Shown: positions 12,040 to 23,508, counted from the stretch's first letter. The stretch: DNA of 64,000 bases from Chenopodium formosanum (GCA_024500155.1 CM044867.1:26919632-26983631), one strand, 5' to 3'. The notes: generated by a model not told the origin, from the letters alone. Program-made: numbers and translations.

Positions 12040-13338
12040 TGTAGACACCTACTTTAGGCGTCCTGTCCCGACAAGAAGTGTAATGACAATAAATAAAACC
12101 ATCTTCGTGTTGGATCGAAGTGGAGAATGCTTATGGATAACTGGTTAAGCCACAAAACACAAAAGACTAGCCCAAACCAAGGAACAAGAACAAACAAGGT
12201 CCAACTAATTAAATCCGATCATAATTAGGCTTAATCCCGCGCTTAACCCAATAAAGACGGATTTAGGAGCGCCTAGGTTAAAATAAACGCTGCCGCAGAA
12301 AATGTCGCGCACATCTCAATGAGTAGCGCTGGGCAGTCACGCGCAACTTATTCGGTTGCGCGCGACACTCCGCGTAATTGCCAGAGATGCGCTCGCGAGA
12401 GATTCAGAATTTCGAAAAAATGGAAAATCGAATTTTACCATAAAGCCGCGCGCAAGAAAATTAGTTGCGCTGCCCTTAGCAGCACAACCTAATCACTTGC
12501 GCTTGGCGACACCTGCTGCGGCAGAATGCTCGAAACCCTAAACCTATTCATTCCCTATAAATAGAGGCTTAATCCGAGGCTTAAACACACAGAAAGTAAC
12601 CTAAAACTCTGGCAGAATACTTGAACTTGTGCTACCTAACCCCTCTTGTCCTAAACACTCACCCCTTTGATATTTTCTTACTACGGTGGAGGTTCCCGAA
12701 CAAGAAGTAGTCCATAAGTGTTCTAAACGGAGATTTAGCAAAGAGAAGTGGTAAATTCCCGAGCACCTATTTTAATCATATTTATTTTCTTGTTTAAAAG
12801 AATTTTACTTAATTAATTAGTGTTGCTTGATCACTTTTAAAGTATTAATTAATCAATTCCACATATATAGTATATATCTTGGATAAATAAGATTAGAATT
12901 GAATTAAATAATTGTTGGTTGATCACTTAAGCCAAGGCGAATATTGTTTATTTCTTGTTCTTTTCACGAATTCGATTAAATAAAGAATAACGATGTTGCA
13001 ATATAATTCCTATGTGAATCGAAGTGTGTAAATAAAATCAACTAACATAGTTTTAGGTATCGCATTGCATATATTGTTTGGTGATGAAATTGTAAAAAAA
13101 GAAGAGGTAGTATAGGCCGCACTAGGGCTAGGATAGCGATTCCTCCTTAAAGGGAACGTTATTTTAGTACTTTTGCTCCCGAACTCATTTCTGGTTTATA
13201 GACCAATTTAGGCATGGGTAAACTTACGATTCGTGCTAATTATTCCATGAACTCCACATGGAAGAAAGGCATGAACGAGGTTTATGAGTTTTCCCAAAAC
13301 TCATTGGCGACTCCCTACTTGTTTCTTACAAAAAAGCG
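12040..13338 (+). mobile_element. LTR-like block related to the gag-only element at 32866 (solo or truncated LTR)
   Basis: It starts TGTAGACACCTACTTTAGG, close to the TGTAGACACCCATTTGTG start of the LTR at 41584. It has a GCGC-rich inverted-repeat stretch (12300-12500) upstream of a TATA box (TATAAATAG, 12556-12564), then an AT-rich part, and near 13300 the phrase TTGGCGACTCC, which also occurs near the end of the other LTR. Identical 9-mers TGATGATAG lie at 12031-12039 and 13339-13347. The right end is uncertain, because an LTR should end in CA and this block ends AAAAAAGCG. Confidence 0.55.
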
Positions 13339-13359
13339 TGATGATAGAATCAATTCTAA

Positions 13360-13596
13360 GGGCCTGTTCTCATTGACTGAACTCAGCTGAACTGAACTGA
13401 ACTGAATTGAACTGAACTGAACTCAGCTAAACTAAACTAAACTGAACTGAACTGAACTGAACTCAGCTGAACTGAACTGAATATTTTATAATAGAAGGAA
13501 ATTAGGAGCTGAACTGAACTGAACTGAATTGAGCTGAACTAAACTGAACTGAACTGAACTGAACTAAACTGAATTTCAACGAAAGAGAACAGGCCC
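13360..13596. mobile_element. Tourist-like MITE made of CTGAACTGAA repeats
   Basis: Terminal inverted repeats GGGCCTGTTCTC (from 13360) and GAGAACAGGCCC (to 13596) are flanked by the 3-bp duplication TAA (13357-13359 and 13597-13599). This is the PIF/Harbinger-Tourist pattern. The body is mostly a (CTGAA/CTGAACT) tandem repeat. Relatives occur at 29095-29280 and 31500-31627. Confidence 0.9.
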
Positions 13597-14506
13597 TAAT
13601 TCAAAGTCCCTCAAACAGTCAGGAATTCAAATCCTACAGACCTTAACAAGTGTAAAGTCATAGGCTTTTAAAGGGTCATGGACATTTAAGGAGAAGATCC
13701 CCTACGATGGGAACACCCTCCTTACAAATAGATTAATTTGAGGGGGAAGAATCCTCCCTCGCCTTTCCTGTAAACAATTTAATTACACGTTATGATTACT
13801 CAAACAAAATATCAATATAATAAATCGGGTTAGTAATTTTTAATATTTTAATAGAAGTTTGCATTCTTCAATAAGTCGAGAAACTAATTACAGTAATTTT
13901 AGAAGAAAAAAAAACATCAATTGAGGAGATAGAGATTAAGATATACCTCAATGGTAAAATGACTGTAAAATGAAAAAATTGAAACCACAACATAAAATTA
14001 GAAGATAAAACTAAATAATAATATGAGTAAATTTACCATAATTTTATTATAGTTATAGACATGGAAATGAAAATGAATAACCTAACGTATATATGAAATG
14101 GATGATGGTCATCAACATAGAACTGCTAATAGTTTAACTGCATGAGGCAGTTTATTGAAGAGATAAACGTGAAATCATTTTTTTTATCCTTCGTTTTTTT
14201 TTTCTTTTATTATAAAGCTTTTATTCCCCTTGTTTTCTAAACATAAAACATTGGTAATAATGGAAAAAAAAGCTGAATTTTTAGAAAATGAAAATTGTAA
14301 AGATGGGTATTTTTGGGAATTGAAAATTCCCAACCAAAAATGGGAGTTCACTTTAAAGAGTAACATAGATATAGTCAAACAACACTCACATATAATTCTT
14401 AAAAAGTTAGAATTGCAACACATAAGTACACACCTTAAAATTAAATATATTGTACGTAGATTTGATTAAAAGTCGCCTTAATAAAAAACTTCATCTGAAT
14501 CAATAC
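13597..14506. other. Non-coding host-like interval left of the copia insertion
   Basis: No gene is seen. Overlapping open frames near 14184-14469 on both strands have low complexity and no recognisable domain. Before the copia insertion this sequence was contiguous with 24689 onwards. Confidence 0.5.
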
Positions 14507-15679
14507 TGTTGACTCGAATGAACAATACAAGAGGGGGGGTGAATTGTATTGTGGAGGAACTAGGGTAATTTTTGCGGAATTCTCAAAGAAACTTAAACAA
14601 AAACTGTAAAGTGCAAGAGAGATTTTACGTGGAAAACTTCTTGGCCCTAATCAAGAAGAAAAACCACGACCACAAGGGATTTTAAACACAATTCTTAATA
14701 ATAATAGGGCAAACAACCTATTACAAATTAAGACTCTAACCTTAAGTTCCTCTACGAACTTAAGTTCCCCCTCAACTGATCCCTTAATCAGTTGAGCTCT
14801 CAAATCTCTCTCTTTCTCCTTGCTTCACTCAAAGCAATCTAAACACTCTAGAGTTTACCCAAACTCTACCCCAATACAACTCGAATTAAAACTCTAAGAT
14901 GCTAAGTACAAAGACACTCAAGGACTTAAGTGGATTTTTGACTCTTTCTGAAAAGCTTAGAGGATTGTAATGCTCAAGTGTACTTTTCAAAACAGAAAAC
15001 GAATCCTATTTATACAAGAGGAAATCATTTGAAAAATCCCACGTCTGCCTTAACTCCCACTTCACCACAACTCCCATGAAATAAGGAAGTGCAGTTCGTG
15101 GATGCTTGGGCAACAAGCTGAAGTATACTAAAGGAAGTGGTTTACTGCTTCCTTAAATTTCTCAACCTCCTTGACCAAGTAAAAGATCCGTTTAAAAGAG
15201 TTTTTACCAAGTCATATTTTCCCAAAATAATAGGATAGAATTAAAACAGAAAATCCTTTTAATAAATAAGATATTTTTGTCAAAAAAAGATAATTTTCCG
15301 AAATAAAACTAAAATCAATTAAAGCACGGAAAATAAGATCTTTTATAAAATTTAATCCACTTAAACCCTATCAATTAACAATGTACTTAGCAAAAATACA
15401 AGAAGCCTAAAATAAACATTAAAGATATACAATAGACTCCTTGGAACTTAGTGAAGCTTCGACTCTGGAGCTTCAGTTCCTCACTCAAGGAACTTGGCTT
15501 CTGATTGTCTTCTATACTCATCCAAAGCTCTTCCTTTGACCTTGTTCCATGCTCCATTCTGACTCTAGAACTTCGTTGCATATAAAACCTGTCAACACAT
15601 CAAAGCTAATAGACAAAAGTTAAAGCCCTTATGGGTTTGCTTAGGTTCCTTGAGTCATCATCAAAACTTAAGATCAACA
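14507..15679 (-). repeat. 3' LTR of the Sirevirus-type element
   Basis: Starts TGTTGACTCGAATG and ends AAGATCAACA. It is nearly identical to 23511-24683. It contains a minus-strand TATAAATAG around 15006-15014. Confidence 0.95.
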
Positions 15680-16177
15680 ATATTCCCCCTTTTTGATGAA
15701 TGACAAACCTAAGCAAACTCATAAAATAAAATTGAAAGACAATCAGAAAAAGAAAAACTTAAAATAAAAAATGAACTAGTTTTAAAAGTTAACAAGGAAC
15801 TGAATGAAATAAAAATTATACCTTCTAGTTTTAGATGGATGGAGAGCTTGTCAACAATTGAGTTTGCCTTCTTTTCCCCCTTTTGGCGTTCATCAAAATT
15901 AATGCACACAAATATATATATCTAAACACAGCACCATGATAATGGTTTGTGTCCAAAGCATAGAACAAAGCACATATAGGCAGAAATAGTATGCAAATAG
16001 TCATAAAGCAAGCAAGCAGCATCCATATAAACAAACTGATGTTCCTCCAGAACATCAAAAAGCAAAATACCCTGTTTTCAGTGTTTGCAGACCAAAAGGA
16101 AGCAAAATAACAAAGTTTTTAACCAGACCAAGTTCAAAGATAAAAAGTTTGATAGCTAAGACATAAGAAAAACAGAG
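15680..16177 (-). promoter_or_regulatory. Polypurine tract (15681-15698) and 3' non-coding region of the copia element
   Basis: On the minus strand TTCATCAAAAAGGGGGAATA directly precedes the LTR. It is the expected plus-strand primer for reverse transcription. The rest, up to the env-like ORF stop at 16178, shows no coding signal; small frames at 15709-16058 look random. A second TTTTCCCCCTTTTGG at 15874-15888 resembles another polypurine tract. Multiple tracts are reported for Sireviruses. Confidence 0.8.
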
Positions 16178-17839
16178 TTAGGCTTCAGGGGCAGAGGATA
16201 GATGCTCTTCTCCTGCATCTTCTGCTGGAACTTCTTCAATGACCAGATCCTCCAGCTTCTTCAAAAGATCTGACTGCCCTTGAGATATTGTGGAGGTGCT
16301 TTGCTGCACTGCTGATGTGAGCTCAGTAGAAGCCTTTGCCAAGTCTGACACCATCTTCTCTAGAGACTCAATCCTCTGAACTAGAACAGGCTGAGCATCA
16401 ACAAGCTTCTGCACTGTATCCTTGAGAGCCCTCAATTGCAGAGTAGAGCTGACAGAACCAAGACCAGTCAACCCCACTTCATCTTCTACTTGAACTGTAG
16501 CCTCAGTAAAAGTGCCCTGTTCCCCCTGAACAAAAGTTCTCTCTTCTCCCTTTTCATCACATAAATCTACAACAGCAGTAGATTCAGCCTTGTCTTTTCC
16601 CTTTGGCCTAAAAGCCAACCTTGTACTCTTCCTCTTTCCAACACTAGGAGCACTCTTTGCAGGCATTATGAGCACTTCCTTAGCCTTCTTTTCTCCCTCA
16701 CCCTCACTGTCCTCTCCCTCCAGCCATCTATCCAACTCCTCTTCCTCCATTTTCTTCATACTACCTTCATCCTGCTTGGTTTTTGGGAGAGATTTGGAGA
16801 GGAATTGGGTTACTCCATTTACAACAGTTAGGTTTCTGGCCTCAAGGGTTCTTGGTTGCACATAATGGTTTGTTTTTAGCTTGAGGCTTTCATAATTGGT
16901 CATGGAGACACCACAGCTTTCTAGGAGAGTGATCAGCAAGTTAGCATATCCAACCTTCAAATGGTTGGCGATGCAGTGAGTGAGGTGCTGGATCATTAGG
17001 GAAGGGAAGTTTATTTGTATCTTGTTTTCAAGGCAGTACATGAGCACAGCATCAAGGTGATTAGCCTCGTTCCTGTGCTGGGTTCTTGGTATTATGGCCA
17101 TATGAACAAAGATAAACAACAATTTTTGGATAGGAGAGAACAGGTTATGGTTGGTTTTCACTTTGGAAGCTTTACCCCCAATTGACTCAACAATCATTTC
17201 AATAGAAACATCATCAACACTTAATTCATTTTCACCTTTAAAATACTCATCAAACCCTTCATTAGGGGTTCCAAACACAGCAGCCAAATCATCAGCATCA
17301 AAACTAATTTTCTTATTTTTAACTCGGCTAGTACACAGACCATTCACATTCTTAAAATTTGCACAAAATTCTTTTAACGGAGCATGAGCAATCACATTGT
17401 CATAACATTCACTAAACAACTTAACCCAATTTTGAGCCTCAAGAATATCAAGAAGTTCAGTATACTTACTCATCTCACACCACTTGAGATTAATGCAGAG
17501 ACCAGCGATGAATCGATCAGAGCTTGCTTCAAGCCTCTTGACAGCAGGTGACTTCGATTTTTCCCCCTGAATCGGTTCACCGAGTTCCTCGTAGTCCAAT
17601 TCCTCTTCAACCTCTATCTTCCTCTTCTTCGAATCACTGCGAGCCATGGGTTTGTTTTGTGGGGTTTCAGCGATAGCTTGAGTTGAGGTTTCAGTCTCAA
17701 CTTCCATGGGTGATGCTTTTTGAGGTGAATTTGGGATTTTTGGTGAGATTTCCATGGGAATTGGAGAAGAATCACTGAAGACAAGTGTGTATTTTACGGA
17801 GTAGGGTGGTGAGGAACAGTGGTTAGGGTTTGGTTTCAT
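16178..17839 (-). CDS. Env-like ORF of the Sirevirus-type element (putative plant transposon protein domain)
   Basis: One uninterrupted 553-codon frame from an ATG at 17839. The first 80 residues or so are low-complexity, with a basic KKRK patch and an acidic EVEEELDYEE. A globular region follows (about 105-330), starting RFIAGLCINLKWCEMSKY and including FDADDLAAVFGTP. It resembles the 'putative plant transposon protein' domain seen in accessory ORFs of plant retroelements. The C-terminal quarter has a heptad-rich stretch (ALKDTVQKLVDAQPVLVQRI...) likely to be a coiled coil. I see no signal peptide and no membrane span, so despite the usual name it does not look like an envelope protein. It lies downstream of pol and is the only ORF of the element other than gag with no stop. 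Function unknown. Confidence 0.8.
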   Translation of the reverse strand: MKPNPNHCSSPPYSVKYTLVFSDSSPIPMEISPKIPNSPQKASPMEVETETSTQAIAETPQNKPMARSDSKKRKIEVEEELDYEELGEPIQGEKSKSPAVKRLEASSDRFIAGLCINLKWCEMSKYTELLDILEAQNWVKLFSECYDNVIAHAPLKEFCANFKNVNGLCTSRVKNKKISFDADDLAAVFGTPNEGFDEYFKGENELSVDDVSIEMIVESIGGKASKVKTNHNLFSPIQKLLFIFVHMAIIPRTQHRNEANHLDAVLMYCLENKIQINFPSLMIQHLTHCIANHLKVGYANLLITLLESCGVSMTNYESLKLKTNHYVQPRTLEARNLTVVNGVTQFLSKSLPKTKQDEGSMKKMEEEELDRWLEGEDSEGEGEKKAKEVLIMPAKSAPSVGKRKSTRLAFRPKGKDKAESTAVVDLCDEKGEERTFVQGEQGTFTEATVQVEDEVGLTGLGSVSSTLQLRALKDTVQKLVDAQPVLVQRIESLEKMVSDLAKASTELTSAVQQSTSTISQGQSDLLKKLEDLVIEEVPAEDAGEEHLSSAPEA

Positions 17840-18411
17840 TTTATAGTGGGGTGAATTCTGAGAGGTGAATTAGGTCGGTGGAATAGTGTAGAAGGTGAAT
17901 TGAATGTGTTAGGTGTCGTTTGAAGAGATATGGTAAAAATGCTTCTCACTTGGTCAGATTAATCTTGAAGTGATTTGACAAGGTGGTCTAGATTAATTGT
18001 TTGATCAGAAGAGAATTAAATGCGAAGGTTCTAGGGTATTTGAATAAAAAAGAAATTCAGTAGATAGATTTGAATTCAAAAAGGATAGATTTTTAAAGGA
18101 TAATTCAAAAATTCTGAATATATGATAAGATTTTTCAAAAAGATAAAATTAATTAACTGACTAGCTAATTAATTTAGAAATGGATAAAACGAAATCTTAA
18201 GAAATTTTAGGAGGAACTTGGAACAAATCAACATAGTTTGTTAGCAATACAGATAAGCAAGTGCAATTTGATTTCTTCACATACAGCCACAATCCAATAT
18301 GCATTGCCATACATTCTAATACTCAGGACTATGTTTTCACATATACACATTGTGTAAGACACATATAATGCATGCACGATTGACTTATACCTTGGGGAAA
18401 CTTGAGGTCTT
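17840..18411 (-). other. Non-coding spacer between pol and the env-like ORF
   Basis: No ORF. Some of this may be the leader of a subgenomic or spliced env-like transcript, but no splice or promoter signal is decisive. Confidence 0.5.
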
Positions 18412-20086
18412 CTAACTCAATTGTATCATACCAAGTTCCATGCGCATCTTTTCAAATTTGTCCCTGCTCAAAGGCTTAGTAAGAATGTCAGCAATTTGAT
18501 TTTCAGTCTCACAAAAATCTAATTTAATTAAGCCTTTTTCCACATTATCCTTAAGGAAATGATGCCTTATATGAATATGCTTCACACGAGAATGATGAAC
18601 TGGATCTTTTGAAATGCATATGGCACTAGTATTATCACAATAAATAGGAATGCAATTATACTTCATACCATAGTCTCTTAGTTGTTGTTTTATCTAGAGT
18701 ACTTGAGAACAACAAGCAGCAGCTGCCACATATTCAGCTTCAGCAGTTGACAAGGCCACTGTGTTCTATTTCTTGGATCCCCAAGAAACTAGGCATGGCC
18801 CAAGAAACTGAATCATTCCTGAAGTACTTTTTCTGTTCACCAGATCCCCTGCATAGTCAGCATCTACAAAACCTTTTAAATCAAAAGTATCACTTCTAGG
18901 ATAGAAGAGACAAAGATGGTCAGTTCCTTTGAGGTATCGTAGGATCCTTTTCACTGCTGTAAGATGTGACTCTTTAGGATTAGATTGAAATCTTGCATAT
19001 AAGCCAACACTAAATGCAATATCAGGTCTACTAGCAGTTAAGTATAAAAGAGATCCAATCATACCTCTGTATCTAGTTTGATCTACACTAGTTCCTTGTA
19101 GATCTTCATCTAACCTTGTGCCTGTTCCCATTGGTGTATGGTTGGTCTTTGCTTGGTCAAGATTATATTTCTTCAGTAATTCCTTGACATACTTTTGTTG
19201 GTGAATTGCAATACCTCTTTCTGTTTGTTTGATTTGTAGTCCAAGAAAGAAGTTGAGTTCTCCCATCATGCTCATCTCAAATTCACCACTCATTAGCTCA
19301 GCAAAGTACTTGCACAAGTTTTCGTTAGTTGCTCCAAAAATAATATCATCAACATATATTTGAACAACTAGTAGGTCAGTTCCTTCAGATTTTAAAAACA
19401 AAGTTTTATCTACTTTTCCTCTATTAAAATCATTTTGAAGAAGGAACTTAGAGAGCCTTTCATACCAAGCTCTAGGTGCTTGTTTCAGCCCATAAAGAGC
19501 TTTATCAAGCTTAAAGACATGATTAGGAAATTGGGGATTTTCAAAACCTGGAGGTTGTTCTACGTACACCTCCTCTTCAAGAAAACCATTTAGGAAAGCA
19601 CATTTAACATCCATTTGATACAGTTTGAAACCCATGAAAGAAGCAAAAGCAATTAATATTCTAATAGCTTCTAATCTAGCAACAGGAGCAAAAGTTTCTT
19701 CGAAATCAATACCTTCTTGCTGATTGTAGCCCTTCACAACAAGTCTGGCCTTGTTTCTCACAATTGTTTCCATATTCATCCAGCTTGTTCCTGAATACCC
19801 ACTTGAGCCCTATAACCTTTTTGTGTTCTGGTTTCTCTTTAAGATGCCATACCTTGTTCCTTTCAAACTCATTTAGTTCATCTTGCATGGCAATTATCCA
19901 GTCAGCATCCTTTAGAGCTTCATCATGATTTCTTGGCTCAATTATGGATAAGAAGGCTTGGAAGGCACAGAAGTTCCTCATCTGTGATCTGGTCTGAGTT
20001 CCTCTACCAATATCACTTATAATAAGATCTGTTGGATGAGAGCCTTGATATTTGAATGGCTTTGGATGAAACTCTCTAGCAGGAAC
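18412..20086 (-). pseudogene. Copia reverse transcriptase and RNase H, interrupted
   Basis: The RVT_2-type region reads IAMQDELNEFERNKVW, then [50 protein letters not shown], the catalytic YVDDIIFG, and RNase H pieces [17 protein letters not shown] and IADILTKPL near the end (stop at 18412). It is broken by a one-base insertion in the T run at 19767-19769 (an A run on the coding strand, after [11 protein letters not shown]), a TAG at 18768-18766 (after SWGSKK) and a TAG at 18696-18694 (after CCSQVL). The domain copies the RNA genome into DNA. All motifs are present but no single frame holds them. Confidence 0.93.
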
Positions 20087-21619
20087 TCAAATTTGAGGCA
20101 CTTCTTCTTCGGTTTCTTCTGCATTTTCCTCATTGCCCGATTCTCCATGATCTTGTTCCTCCGGGGTTTCTTGATCAGGAACTTCAGCATTTTCTTGATG
20201 TTCTTGCTCAGGTTCCTCTCTTACTTCCTTGGTTTGCTTGGAGGCTTCTTTCTCTTCTTCCCTGTCTCTAATCATTCCAATTTCATAATCATTATTGTCT
20301 TGTTCCTGTACATTCATAAACATATTAGATTCATCAAATATCACATGAATGCTTTCTTCTACACACAATGTATTTTTATTGTAAACTCTGTAAGCCTTGC
20401 TATTTGATGCATAGCCAAGGAACACAGCTTCATCACTTCTTTCATCAAATTTTCCTATGTTCCTTTTCCCATTATTATGGACAAAACACCTGCATCCAAA
20501 AGCTCGAAAGTGAGAAATATTAGGTTTTCTGCCCTTAAACAGTTCATAAGGAGTCTTATTGATGATTGGTCTCATCATAACTCTATTAATAATATAACAA
20601 GCAGTATTAATAGCTTCAGCCCAGAAGTTTCTTGGAAGACCACTAGCTATGAGCATTGTTCTTGCCATATCTTCTAAAGTCTTGTTCTTCCTTTCAACAA
20701 CTCCGTTCTGCTGAGGAGTTCTTGGAGCTGAAAAGTTATGATCCATGCCATTCTCTTTGCAAAAGTCATCGAATCTTGAATTCTCAAACTCTGTTCCATG
20801 ATCTGAACGAATGTGGATAATTTGATTTCCACTTGACTTTTGAACTCTTTTGGCAAAGGACACAAATTCATCAAAAGTTTCATCCTTGCTAGACAAAAAA
20901 ATCACCCAAGTAAATCTAGAAAAATCATCAATAATAACTAAAACATATTTCTTTCCACTTCTGCTTTGAACACGCATGAGGCCACACAAATCCATATGGA
21001 TTAGCTCCAATGGCTTTGTGGTGTTGACCATGTTTTTGCTTTTGAAAGAGGACCTGACTTGCTTGCCTCTCACACATGCATCACAGATATGTTGTATGAG
21101 GAACTTGACCGAGGGAAGCCCTATGACCAAGTTCCTTGCTCTAAGTTTATCCATGAGTGAGAAGCTAGCATGTCCAAAACGTCTATGCCATAATAAAGGA
21201 TCATCATTAATGGCACTCAGGCAGGTAAGGTTGTTCATCGGAACAGAATTCAGATCCACAATGTATGTGTTCCCTTTTCTAGTTCCTTCAAGAACAACCC
21301 TTCCTGTTTTATCATTAATGATGTTGCATGAATCAGAGGTAAAACTTACAGAGTTTACTTTATCACAAAATTGTGATATGCTCAGCAAATTGTGCATTAA
21401 ACCCTCGACCAAAAGTACATTTTCTATTGAATGAGAACTGGACCTTCCTACTTTTCCTTTAGCAATCACTTCACCCTTCTTGTTGTCTCCAAAGGTCACA
21501 GTTCCTCCTGGATAGGACTCTAGTGACATAAACTTAGATTTGTCTCTTGTCATATGCTTTGAACAACCGCTGTTGAGGTACCACGTGTTGTTCCCCCTCA
21601 CTAGGACCTGCAAAAGAAC
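20087..21619 (-). pseudogene. Copia protease remnant, gag-pre-integrase and integrase
   Basis: The open frame starts just after an in-frame TGA that ends gag and runs to a TGA at 20089-20087. It shows WYLNSGCSKHM (the protease-type D-S-G replaced by N-S-G), the H-H-C-C zinc region (LLWHRRFGHASF...CDACVRGK), then integrase core aspartates in HMDLCG and RSDHGTEF and the glutamate in PQQNGVVERKN. A C-terminal LFKGRKPNISHFRAFGC block follows. The frame stays the same across the TGA into the RT part, so the stop is a point nonsense change, probably CGA to TGA. Normally this is part of one gag-pol polyprotein. Confidence 0.92.
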
Positions 21620-23443
21620 TCATTGGTTAGATTCAGGAACCCAGGTTTCCTTGGGTTCTTTGGACGTTGAAGCAATATCAAATTTCTTTACCCAAACTTG
21701 CCTAACATTCTTGTTAACAGACTGTTCCTTCTTGTTACAAGTAGCAACAAGATGACCAGTTTTACCACAGAAGGTACATACTTTATAGCTAGGCAGGTCT
21801 ACATATTTTTTCTTGCCCTTATGCTTAGAACGTATGAATCCTAGACCTTCAGTTCTTTTGGTTTGAGCATTCTCAATACACTTAGGAATTCCAACATGAC
21901 TAATGCATCTTTCTTTTCGAAGCTCAAATTCCTTCTCCAATTTTGCCTTTTCAATTCTTAACTCATCAAGATCAAATTTTAATTTTTCAAAATCCTCATT
22001 AAATTTAGGCAAAGATTCAGAGGAGGAACTTGGAGATACCTCAGCATTAGCTAGTTTGTATTGAGTCAGTTCTACATTAACCATAATATTTTCAAACTTG
22101 AGTTTCTCGTTCATTTCTTTTAAGAGAAGATTCTTGTCAAAAAGTTCAAAAAATCTGCTTTGCACATCAGTTCGTTGATTTTCAATCCACGTACTGTGTT
22201 CCTTGCAGACTTTGAGAGCTCTTTGACATTCACCTAGACGAATACTAGTGTGAGTCCATTCATCTTCCATTTCAAACACTAAATCAATGAGAGCATCTTT
22301 AGTATAAGTTTTAAGCACATTAGGATCAAGGAATACCTCTTTAGCAAGCTCATCATTGTAAGCCTTGTCATCACGTTTGGCCATCAAACACAGATGAACT
22401 GTTTCTTCTTCAGGTTGTTCCTCTTCATTCTCACTTTCAGAATCTCCCCACGCAGCTATCATAGCCTTCCTAATGTCTGTTTTGTTGAAAGGAGTTTTGT
22501 TGTAGTTGCTCTTGACTTGTTCCTTTGCCTTCCCTTTACCTTTCTCTGTTTCCCAAAGTGGACACTCACGAATGAAGTGTTCCAGTGATCCACATTTGTG
22601 ACAACCAGAGTCAGCCTTTGAAGTAGAGGGTTTCTTGGTGAAGTTCCTTGACCTGTTGTTTCTGTTGAACATTCTTTTGAACCTTCTCACCAGCATAGCA
22701 GCCTCTTCTTCATCTACTTCAGATTCTTCTTGATCTCCAGCTTTGAGAGCCAAGCCTTTTCCTCGGTTTCCTTCACTGTTGCTTGTTCCTAGGTGCAACT
22801 CATGAGTCATGAGGGAACCAGCAAGTTGCTCAATGTTGAACTTAGTGAAGTCCTTTGTTTCTTGTAAGGCTGTTACCTTGGCTCTCCATCTCTCATCTTG
22901 AGGGAGGCTTCTTAGAACTTTTCTGACCTGCTCATCAATAGGGATTTGCTTTCCAAGAGATACAAGCTCATTAATAATGTTAGTAAATCTAGTTAACATT
23001 TCCTGAATTGATTCTTTTGGTTGCATTTCAAACCGCTCATATTTTGACGTAAGCAAGTCAATTTTAGAGCGTTTCACTTCGTTAGTTCCTTCATGAGTTA
23101 CTTGAAGTAAATCCCAAATTTCTTTAGTATTTTTACAACCCGTAACACGATTGTGTTCATGGGGTCCAAGACCACCATGAAGTAATTTAACAGAAAGTGC
23201 ATTAATTTCCATTTTTTCAAAATCTTCCTTATCAAACTCAGACATAGGTTTAGGTACTACCTCATTTTCACTGTTGGTTTTGGTAATTTCAAAATCACCA
23301 ACTTCGATAACTCTCCAAACCTGGTAGTTGTCAGCTTTGATAAAGATCTCTATCCTGTTCTTCCAATAGGTGTAGAATTTCCCATTGAACATAGGAGGAC
23401 GCTGCGTAGAGTAACCTTCTTCCAGTTTCTCGTGATTGTTCAT
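21620..23443 (-). CDS. Copia gag (capsid/nucleocapsid), 607 aa
   Basis: The ATG at 23443 lies 48 nt inside the primer-binding site, the first start available. The N-terminal half matches the copia UBN2-type gag: PPMFNGKFYTYWKNRIEIFI, then IWDLLQVTHEGTNEVKRSKIDLL and the QEMLTRFTNIINEL block. A CCHC knuckle CHKCGSLEHFIREC sits near residue 280 and a second, CTFCGKTGHLVATC, at about 556-569. A long charged linker, partly coiled-coil-like, lies between. Two knuckles and a long gag are usual for Sireviruses. It ends in TGA (21622-21620), directly followed in the same frame by pol. Gag forms the virus-like particle and packages element RNA. Confidence 0.93.
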   Translation of the reverse strand: MNNHEKLEEGYSTQRPPMFNGKFYTYWKNRIEIFIKADNYQVWRVIEVGDFEITKTNSENEVVPKPMSEFDKEDFEKMEINALSVKLLHGGLGPHEHNRVTGCKNTKEIWDLLQVTHEGTNEVKRSKIDLLTSKYERFEMQPKESIQEMLTRFTNIINELVSLGKQIPIDEQVRKVLRSLPQDERWRAKVTALQETKDFTKFNIEQLAGSLMTHELHLGTSNSEGNRGKGLALKAGDQEESEVDEEEAAMLVRRFKRMFNRNNRSRNFTKKPSTSKADSGCHKCGSLEHFIRECPLWETEKGKGKAKEQVKSNYNKTPFNKTDIRKAMIAAWGDSESENEEEQPEEETVHLCLMAKRDDKAYNDELAKEVFLDPNVLKTYTKDALIDLVFEMEDEWTHTSIRLGECQRALKVCKEHSTWIENQRTDVQSRFFELFDKNLLLKEMNEKLKFENIMVNVELTQYKLANAEVSPSSSSESLPKFNEDFEKLKFDLDELRIEKAKLEKEFELRKERCISHVGIPKCIENAQTKRTEGLGFIRSKHKGKKKYVDLPSYKVCTFCGKTGHLVATCNKKEQSVNKNVRQVWVKKFDIASTSKEPKETWVPESNQ

Positions 23444-23490
23444 CTTGATTCCAGGAACTTAACTCGTCAGGGTTTCCTGATTTCTTCGAG

Positions 23491-23508
23491 GAACCAGCTC
23501 TGATACCA
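23491..23508 (-). promoter_or_regulatory. Primer-binding site, initiator tRNA-Met
   Basis: On the minus strand TGGTATCAGAGCTGGTTC lies two bases inside the 5' LTR. It is complementary to the 3' end of plant initiator tRNA-Met, the usual copia primer. Confidence 0.95.

Noticed and set aside
12356..12541. 61-codon plus-strand frame rich in Arg and Ala
   Set aside because: It lies in the GCGC-rich upstream part of an LTR-like block, before the TATA box; no family match.
14184..14469. Overlapping 79-codon frames on both strands
   Set aside because: Antiparallel frames over an AT-rich region with Lys/Phe-rich translations; no conserved motif.
15387..15581. 64-codon frame in the copia LTR, repeated at 24391-24585
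   Set aside because: Identical only because the LTRs are identical; no start context or domain.
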